DNA of 10,710 nucleotides from assembly GCA_964444115.1 (NCBI GenBank), contig CAYUFT010000074.1:1-10710 (forward strand). Reading direction: 5' to 3'. The notes beneath the pieces were generated by a model that made no database searches, was not told the origin of the DNA, and saw nothing but the letters and a program-made list of their open reading frames with translations. Of the stretch, positions 6,380 to 10,710 are shown piece after piece. Each line of letters begins with the position of its first letter. Position 1 is the first letter of the stretch. Both the position numbers and the translations under genes were made by a program. The DNA comes from UBA349 sp964444115. Lineage in GTDB: Archaea > Methanobacteriota > Methanobacteria > Methanobacteriales > Methanobacteriaceae.

Positions 6380-6903
6380 TTTTAGAAGTTCTTTCTTACC
6401 GTCTTCCAGGGCCTCAGGATAGGGTATGCCATCGATTACTTCCTGAGATATTTTCTTTTTAATATATTCAGACTGTGGGGTAGATACAATTTCCATTACA
6501 TCTTCCAGCCAGCACAGCTGTAAGTCTGCGTGTACCCTTTCTTTTATACATCTTTGGCGTGCTGATTCAAAGCGGGGGTGAAGTGCTTCTANNNNNNNNN
6601 NNNNNNNNNNNNNNNNNNNNNNNNNNNNNNNNNNNNNNNNNNNNNNNNNNNNNNNNNNNNNNNNNNNNNNNNNNNNNNNNNNNNNNNNNNNCTTTCTTTT
6701 ATACATCTTTGGCGTGCTGATTCAAAGCGGGGGTGAAGTGCTTCTAAACTAGACATGTCAAGTTTATTAATTAGAATTTGTTCAAAAAGGTCCAGATCAA
6801 TTTCCAGTTCCTCAGATAAGGGTTTTACAATGTCTTCCCTCCACCTGTAACTTCTAATTATCCTGGTTTTCATTAATTCCAGACGTGACTGTTCATCATC
6901 CAT
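6365..6903 (-). CDS. ehaM: EhaM, small soluble hydrogenase A subunit, split by an artefactual gap
   Basis: Read as given, the gene is interrupted by 100 N, and the 55 bases on either side of the N are the same. Removing the N run and one copy takes out 155 bases and leaves 384, giving an uninterrupted frame of 127 residues plus TAG, the expected EhaM size. The N-terminal part (MDDEQSRLELMKTRIIRSYR) and the C-terminal part (ending KKELLKILSE) share the 17 residues EALHPRFESARQRCIKE at the join. The protein is charged and helical with no membrane segment, so it is one of the hydrophilic Eha subunits of unknown role. I recall an M. thermautotrophicus homologue (MTH396) of solved structure. The ATG at 6903 has GGTG (6909-6912) five bases upstream. 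Spacers are 152 bases to ehaL and 159 to ehaN. Confidence 0.9.
6537..6591. repeat. First copy of a 55-base assembly overlap
   Basis: Identical to 6692-6746 on the other side of the N run. Both lie inside ehaM. The arrangement is what a graph assembler leaves when two contigs overlap by the k-mer length but the scaffolder still inserts N. Confidence 0.95.
6592..6691. other. Artefactual 100-N scaffold gap inside ehaM
   Basis: Flanked by identical 55-base ends, so no sequence is actually missing. The true genome is probably 155 bases shorter here. Confidence 0.93.
6692..6746. repeat. Second copy of a 55-base assembly overlap
   Basis: Exact repeat of 6537-6591; see that entry. It should be merged with the first copy rather than read as a biological repeat. 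Confidence 0.95.
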
Positions 6904-6946
6904 TATAACACCGGTTTAAATTTTTAAAGTAATTAAGGGGGATTAT

Positions 6947-6956
6947 TTTATATAAT
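6947..6956 (-). promoter_or_regulatory. Candidate internal TATA box upstream of ehaM
   Basis: TTATATAAAA on the minus strand, preceded by ACTAAA, which could act as a BRE. A start about 25 bases downstream leaves a leader of roughly 23 bases containing the GGTG ribosome site. This is the best-placed internal promoter candidate here, ahead of the soluble and catalytic subunit genes, but base composition makes chance matches likely. Confidence 0.35.
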
Positions 6957-7055
6957 TTAGTTTATGTGAATTTATTTAACTTAATTGAGATTCCAGATGG
7001 AAATTTGATCTATATAATATTTCATTTATTTCTGAATATATACTACGAATAATGA

Positions 7056-7379
7056 TTATAAAATTGAGCTTGTGAATAACCAAAGGGCAGCAGATATAAC
7101 TACCCCAATCACTGTTTCATATCGGCCGTATCCCGGCCTCATACCTAAAACCATGGCCACCATGAAAAGACCAACGGTGATGGAAACAGCTGGCTGAATT
7201 AAAACTATAAGCTGGTTATTTAAAAGAATTACCCAACCAATTATAGATACTATAAGTGCAATAATATCTACTTTTTCTGTAACAAAAGGGGCTGAGTATT
7301 TTTTATAACTCAATAGGAGGCCTACTATGGATCCTATTACAAATGATATTAAATATATGAGATAGAAAGTTTCGGTCAC
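7056..7379 (-). CDS. ehaL: EhaL, small integral membrane subunit
   Basis: A 107-residue hydrophobic protein with about four membrane segments (roughly 6-24, 38-54, 57-78, 88-105). Positive residues cluster after segment 1 (YKKYS) and before segment 4 (RPGYGRYE). It is assigned by its place between ehaK and ehaM and by its size; such Eha membrane subunits have no assigned individual role beyond the membrane arm. The start codon is GTG, with GGTG (7387-7390) seven bases upstream. Only 12 bases separate it from the ehaK stop, so the two are probably translated together. Confidence 0.85.
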   Translation of the reverse strand: MTETFYLIYLISFVIGSIVGLLLSYKKYSAPFVTEKVDIIALIVSIIGWVILLNNQLIVLIQPAVSITVGLFMVAMVLGMRPGYGRYETVIGVVISAALWLFTSSIL

Positions 7380-7386
7380 TTTATCA

Positions 7387-7390
7387 CACC
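7387..7390 (-). promoter_or_regulatory. Ribosome binding site supporting the GTG start of ehaL
   Basis: GGTG on the minus strand, within the 12-base ehaK-ehaL spacer and seven bases before the GTG. Confidence 0.5.
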
Positions 7391-7391
7391 A

Positions 7392-7649
7392 TTAAGCTGG
7401 TTTGTAGAGAACTATGAATGCCACTATAAAGAATAATAAAGCGGCGATAAAAGCCCATTTTTCTAAGTTTTCGGAAAAATGCACTACTTTGTCATTGTGC
7501 TGTTTTAGTAGAAGTCCGGTAAATAGAATTGCTACTAAAGTGATTGGAATTACCACCATCCATTGTAGGAAGGCTGCCAATCCACTAGCCAATATTACTC
7601 CAAAAGCTACTAAAGCTACCAGGAATAGTAAATCTTTTTCTTCTGCCAT
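7392..7649 (-). CDS. ehaK: EhaK, small integral membrane subunit
   Basis: An 85-residue protein with three predicted membrane segments (about 7-28, 30-48, 64-83). A charged N-terminus (MAEEKD) and a polar loop (KQHNDKVVHFSENLEK) separate segments 2 and 3. It belongs to the membrane arm of Eha, named by position and length. AAGGAG (7658-7663) lies eight bases before the ATG. The 154-base spacer upstream, after ehaJ, contains an inverted repeat. No catalytic residues are recognisable. Confidence 0.85.
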   Translation of the reverse strand: MAEEKDLLFLVALVAFGVILASGLAAFLQWMVVIPITLVAILFTGLLLKQHNDKVVHFSENLEKWAFIAALLFFIVAFIVLYKPA

Positions 7650-7764
7650 TTCTAATTCTCCTTCCAGATGAAGATTTTATAATATTAATAAATGTTTATT
7701 AATTAACTGTTTTATTGTTTGAATGTTATTGAATAAATTTAATCACTAAATTACTGTTTTTTTC

Positions 7765-7788
7765 TTTAAACCTATATGATAGTTTAAA
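7765..7788. repeat. Inverted repeat downstream of ehaJ
   Basis: TTTAAAC (7765-7771) and GTTTAAA (7782-7788) form a 7-base-pair stem with a 10-base loop, about 16 bases past the ehaJ stop. Inner bases can pair further with one bulge. No U run follows it in the direction of transcription, so a terminator is unlikely. Near-identical AATCAC(T/C)AAATTA words at 7741-7753 and 7787-7799 flank it. Confidence 0.4.
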
Positions 7789-7803
7789 TCACCAAATTAA
7801 TAG

Positions 7804-8667
7804 TTAAAACACTATCATTAGTAAAATGGAACCAAATATTCCAATGAAGGCAAATGTCACCTGCATCATAACCGAGTGATTGGGGTTTAATATAGGGGTA
7901 ACTGCATTAATAACGGCCACAATGGCACTTAGGATAACCATTCCAATAACATATCCTATTAAACTTAAAGGACCTATGAAAACTGTTAAAAATACCCATA
8001 GGAGCATATACCATGCTATTGATTCTGAAATCATCAAGTATCCTCTTAAAACACCGAAGTGCTCTGTTTCATAACCCGAAATTATATCTTTTCCTTTGGT
8101 AATTGCAAATGGTGAATAAGGGGCCTTGGAAAGAATGAGGACAAAAAACATCACCGCGGCTAGAGGTATGGTAAATAATAGTGGGCCATGCACAGCCTGG
8201 TAATTCACAATATTACCAATCATCATGGTACCGGTCTGTAGGTAGATGATTACTAAAACTGCAAAAAGGGGAACCTCTGCGGCTGCAGAGAATACAGCTC
8301 TTACACAGCTAAGTTTTCCATAGGGAGAACCAGAGGATGAACCGGCATTGTGTTCCACGATTTTGTGCATAGTGTAAACCGCAAATATTATTAATAGTGA
8401 TCCTCCAATTACCGGACCTACAATTACGGCGGTGATCCATATAGCACAAAGGGTACTGGAAATGGCCACATAAAATGGCATTGCTGCTGTTTTAGGGAAA
8501 GATGATTCTTTAATGTAAAATTTTAATGTGTGTAGAAGATGTTGTATGATGGGAGGCCCAGGTCTCATCTGTATACGGGCCATGATCTTCCTTTGCAATC
8601 CAAACAGGATACTTCCCATCAAGAAAGCAATGAGAACATTTAGAAGGATGTTTGCCATTAGATTCAT
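7804..8667 (-). CDS. ehaJ: EhaJ, NuoH-like integral membrane subunit
   Basis: At 287 residues and about eight membrane segments, this is the homologue of complex I subunit NuoH (ND1), which joins the hydrogenase module to the ion-translocating membrane arm. The signature RIQMRPGPP (31-39) matches the NuoH motif before its first loop. GSPYGKLSCVRAVFSAAAEV (113-132) matches the NuoH loop with a conserved glutamate, here Glu131. DIISGYETEHFGVLRGY (194-210) matches the NuoH ELVAGYNTEY-type block. The ATG at 8667 was taken because GGTGAT (8671-8676) lies three bases upstream; Met4 is a possible alternative. Spacers of 154 bases lie on both sides, to ehaI and ehaK. Confidence 0.94.
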   Translation of the reverse strand: MNLMANILLNVLIAFLMGSILFGLQRKIMARIQMRPGPPIIQHLLHTLKFYIKESSFPKTAAMPFYVAISSTLCAIWITAVIVGPVIGGSLLIIFAVYTMHKIVEHNAGSSSGSPYGKLSCVRAVFSAAAEVPLFAVLVIIYLQTGTMMIGNIVNYQAVHGPLLFTIPLAAVMFFVLILSKAPYSPFAITKGKDIISGYETEHFGVLRGYLMISESIAWYMLLWVFLTVFIGPLSLIGYVIGMVILSAIVAVINAVTPILNPNHSVMMQVTFAFIGIFGSILLMIVF

Positions 8668-8821
8668 TTCATCACCGTTGAGTCGAGAGATTTAACCATT
8701 ATTTTTGATTATAATTTCAATTTATTTAATATAAGATTAAATGGAATTAATTGAATTAAAACATTCTATTAGTTTTTAAACAATTGAAAGGAATATTTAA
8801 ATCAATATTTAGTTTCCATAA

Positions 8822-9037
8822 TTAATATCCAATAAATGGTTCATTGGTTCTCTCATCTTCCTCCTCTTTTGTACTCTTAGCCATAGTAAGCAGGCCTAGA
8901 GATAGTAAAAATACTGGTATTAATACAATAGCTATTCCATAAACAATCCAGCTAGCTGGATTAAAGATCAGGGCATAAACTATACCTATAACTGAAATTG
9001 CAAACATCAAATAGCTTGCCAATTTTAATTGATTCAT
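8822..9037 (-). CDS. ehaI: EhaI, small integral membrane subunit
   Basis: A 71-residue protein with two membrane segments (about 6-24 and 30-52) and an acidic, soluble tail (KSTKEEEDERTNEPFIGY). It is recognised by its position between the NuoL/N-like and NuoH-like genes and by its size. AGGTGA (9042-9047) precedes the ATG by four bases. It lies 90 bases after ehaH and 154 before ehaJ. The function within the membrane arm is unknown. Confidence 0.85.
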   Translation of the reverse strand: MNQLKLASYLMFAISVIGIVYALIFNPASWIVYGIAIVLIPVFLLSLGLLTMAKSTKEEEDERTNEPFIGY

Positions 9038-9127
9038 TTTATCACCTTCACCCCAAACCGAATACTTAATGATTATTTTTTGTAATAGACAATTTAATGA
9101 TTTTAATGTTTATTTCATATTTAATGC

Positions 9128-9805
9128 TTAAAATGGTTTATTTATGATCAATAATATTTCAATTGCTCTTATAATTATTAATAAAGAACTTAAGTGAATA
9201 ATAAGAATAAAAGGGGACCCTGGTGTTCTAAACATTTCTGCTTTGGTAGCATAAAAAGGAGCCACACCCGTTTCACCAACAATTCCCATTAGTAATAATA
9301 AAGATGCAAAATACATCATGGGAGTAGTAACCGTCTGGGAAAGCTGGAATAGACTTAAAGTCCCAGTGGCACCTAATATTAAAGCAGCACCTGCAAATAA
9401 AGGCATTGATGCAATCATAGCCACCAGGCCATATTGGTAAGCTGCATTAAGCACATCGACCTGCTTTACCGCAGAAACAATACCAATATTAACAATACCA
9501 ATAAGGGCCACAAATAAGGTAAAGTTAAACAGGTCTCCCGTAATCATGGCACCTGCTGTGGCCAGACCACAAACAATAGCCAGAAATCTTCTAATTTTAA
9601 ATTCTTCAAGATCTACTTGTACTTTATTATCTTTAAGTGAGCCAAACTCGGCTTCTATTTGAGTTTCAGTTCTGCTTATGGCAATTAAAGTAGTAAATAT
9701 AAGGGCACCGGCAAACATGAACAGGTTGAAAGGAGTAAGGTAAAGTACAATATCACCCAGAGGTATTTGACCCAGTATTTGCCCGCCTAATGTTGCTATA
9801 TCCAT
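9128..9805 (-). CDS. ehaH: EhaH, short NuoL/NuoN-like integral membrane subunit
   Basis: A 225-residue protein with about six membrane segments and one charged loop (about 44-72). It is far shorter than NuoL/M/N (400-600 residues) but keeps two family-like blocks: GDLFNFTLFVALIGIVN (90-106), which resembles the segment that normally carries a glutamate, and GETGVAPFYATKAEMF (177-192), which resembles the KxGxxPFHxWLPxA block. In the latter the usual lysine position appears to hold Glu178. EhaH is known as one of two broadly conserved membrane subunits of Eha and is a candidate for ion translocation. GAGGAG (9812-9817) lies six bases before the ATG. The ehaG-ehaH spacer is 106 bases and contains a palindrome. 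Confidence 0.9.
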   Translation of the reverse strand: MDIATLGGQILGQIPLGDIVLYLTPFNLFMFAGALIFTTLIAISRTETQIEAEFGSLKDNKVQVDLEEFKIRRFLAIVCGLATAGAMITGDLFNFTLFVALIGIVNIGIVSAVKQVDVLNAAYQYGLVAMIASMPLFAGAALILGATGTLSLFQLSQTVTTPMMYFASLLLLMGIVGETGVAPFYATKAEMFRTPGSPFILIIHLSSLLIIIRAIEILLIINKPF

Positions 9806-9892
9806 CTGCTACTCCTCTTTTTATTTTTAACTTGAATTTATAACTTGAAATTTAATAAATTTAAATAATATGATTAATTTATTTGATATCTT

Positions 9893-9908
9893 TCATTTGA
9901 TCAAATGA
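9893..9908. repeat. Perfect 16-base palindrome just after ehaG
   Basis: TCATTTGATCAAATGA is fully self-complementary and starts four bases beyond the ehaG stop. It could form a hairpin with a GATC loop in the mRNA, or be a dyad DNA site. No U run follows it, so it is not a clear terminator. Confidence 0.6.
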
Positions 9909-9911
9909 TTT

Positions 9912-10580
9912 TTACTCTCTTTTGAATTCCTCTCTAGCCATCACACCAATCAGACCCATTTTAGATGCTACTTTGATTAAAATACCAAATGCAGACAGGA
10001 ATAGACCTAAAAGCCAGTAATCTGGTGCTACAAAGAATATTAAAAATCCAGCCAACCATATAGTCCAGGCAATACCAGAAATACCGGCAATACCTTCCCA
10101 GATTTTTATAGGAAGTCCACGGGATTTTCTAGAGATAACATAGAATAATATTCCTCCACCGGCAATGGCCCCACCAGTAAATCCGCTTAAGAATACACCA
10201 TAGGCCACCAATATGACTGCAATGAAGTTTGCAGCAGTAGTCATTATTTCCATATCAGCAGTGAAAGGAAATGGAAGTAAAGGAGCTGTTCTACCCGTTT
10301 TTCTCATCTCTCGGCTCATTAATATTTCGGATATGGCCATTATTTCGGCCAGTTCTACAACTAAACCGGGTAAAATTAATGCTTCAGCTAGATCAGTTCC
10401 TACGGAAGCCACTATTACCAGCATGGAAAGTCCCACAATATCGGTGAGTATTAATGCACTAAGGTCATTTTTTTGGAAAGATATGGCCAGAAGACCAATA
10501 AATCCAGTGATTAAACCGGCGTAAAGTGCTGGAAGGAACAAAGAAACTGTATATGCTGGTACAAGTTCAGGAACTAACAT
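9912..10580 (-). CDS. ehaG: EhaG, integral membrane subunit
   Basis: A 222-residue protein with about six or seven membrane segments (roughly 10-34, 41-60, 64-88, 112-134, 136-150, 163-185, 187-206). The stretch GTDLAEALILPGLVVELAEI (61-80) resembles the MrpC/NuoK pattern around an acidic residue and QALVLTAIVI, so part of EhaG may be NuoK/MrpC-like; this is inference. It has a charged cytoplasmic-type loop near 89-98 (SREMRKTGRT). The start overlaps the ehaF stop by one base (TAATG), and AGGAGG (10589-10594) lies eight bases upstream, indicating coupled translation. A perfect palindrome follows the stop codon, then ehaH after 106 bases. Confidence 0.88.
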   Translation of the reverse strand: MLVPELVPAYTVSLFLPALYAGLITGFIGLLAISFQKNDLSALILTDIVGLSMLVIVASVGTDLAEALILPGLVVELAEIMAISEILMSREMRKTGRTAPLLPFPFTADMEIMTTAANFIAVILVAYGVFLSGFTGGAIAGGGILFYVISRKSRGLPIKIWEGIAGISGIAWTIWLAGFLIFFVAPDYWLLGLFLSAFGILIKVASKMGLIGVMAREEFKRE

Positions 10581-10710
10581 TAATCTTTCCTCCTTCTCAT
10601 AGTGAAGTTCAAAGCAACCCAGGAAGCCACCACAAAGGCCATCATGAGTATGGTTGATTCTAATATGGTGTCAAAACCACGAGTGTAGTATAATATCTCG
10701 TCAATTAAAC
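10580..10710 (-). CDS. ehaF: EhaF, integral membrane subunit, C-terminal 42 residues only
   Basis: The 5' part is outside the window. The visible 42 residues contain YTRGFDTILESTILMM followed by one membrane segment and a basic end (MRRRKD). The RGFDT.xE pattern is shared with the MrpA C-terminus and with membrane-bound hydrogenase subunits of the MbhE kind, as I recall them, which fits a role in the ion-translocating membrane arm. The TAA overlaps the ehaG ATG by one base, so it belongs to the same operon. Confidence 0.8.
   Translation of the reverse strand, partial: LIDEILYYTRGFDTILESTILMMAFVVASWVALNFTMRRRKD

Noticed and set aside
6537..6746. The paired 55-base copies as a mobile-element target or biological direct repeat
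   Set aside because: They directly abut both edges of an N run inside one gene and restore its frame when merged.
6365..6903. Two partial genes or a pseudogene at ehaM
   Set aside because: The break comes from the duplicated 55-base contig ends and N; collapsing them gives one intact gene.
10213..10524. Plus-strand open frame of 103 codons
   Set aside because: Antisense shadow of the ehaG membrane protein, with no start signal.
1978..10710. Identification as the ehb operon or as a complex I (Nuo/Fpo) operon
   Set aside because: Ehb has a 2-cluster ferredoxin and a 14-cluster polyferredoxin, whereas here there are 6 and 10. Complex I lacks the CGIC and DPCIAC nickel ligands found in EhaO.

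Overview
The window carries the 3' two-thirds of an eha operon, which encodes the membrane-bound energy-converting [NiFe] hydrogenase A of hydrogenotrophic methanogens. Every gene lies on the minus strand, so transcription runs from base 10710 towards base 1. In that direction the order is ehaF (3' end only), ehaG, ehaH, ehaI, ehaJ, ehaK, ehaL, ehaM, ehaN (hydrogenase small subunit), ehaO (large subunit), ehaP (polyferredoxin with six [4Fe-4S] motifs), ehaQ (polyferredoxin with ten), ehaR (HAD-superfamily protein) and a formylmethanofuran:tetrahydromethanopterin formyltransferase (Ftr) paralogue whose 3' end leaves the window. The 6-cluster plus 10-cluster pair identifies Eha rather than its sister Ehb. 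The organism is an archaeal methanogen, most likely of the order Methanobacteriales (a Methanobacterium-like species). This rests on gene content and order, the AT-rich DNA, Shine-Dalgarno sites of the GGTGAT/GGAGG type, and the Ftr paralogue. The genus is inference.

Layout: 10710-7056 encodes the membrane arm, with an EhaG protein that may be MrpC/NuoK-like, an NuoL/N-like EhaH, an NuoH-like EhaJ and the small membrane proteins EhaI, EhaK and EhaL. 6903-4632 encodes EhaM and the catalytic pair EhaN/EhaO. 4504-1978 encodes the two polyferredoxins. 1845-1 encodes two soluble proteins (EhaR and the Ftr paralogue) that are not electron carriers. Together the complex is expected to couple H2 oxidation to reduction of low-potential ferredoxin, driven by an ion gradient. 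That ferredoxin tops up the formylmethanofuran dehydrogenase step, the reaction immediately before Ftr.

Two runs of 100 N mark scaffold joins. The one at 6592-6691 is an artefact: the same 55 bases occur on both sides, and collapsing the repeat and the N run restores one intact 127-residue EhaM. The one at 4527-4626 lies between ehaO and ehaP, has no matching flanks, and its true length is unknown.

Many spacers between genes are long (about 60-160 bases) and very AT-rich, although some pairs (ehaF/G, ehaN/O) overlap. The spacers hold candidate internal TATA boxes, a 16-base perfect palindrome, a small inverted repeat, and a 40/41-base tandem duplication that includes the end of ehaM. Three genes use non-ATG starts: ehaL (GTG), ehaQ (TTG) and ehaR (TTG). 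The ehaQ start directly abuts its apparent Shine-Dalgarno sequence, which is odd. No stretch without a gene exceeds about 160 known bases. I saw no RNA genes, insertion sequences or CRISPR. I found no convincing wholly new system; the most interesting biology is the Ftr paralogue and HAD protein attached to the hydrogenase operon.
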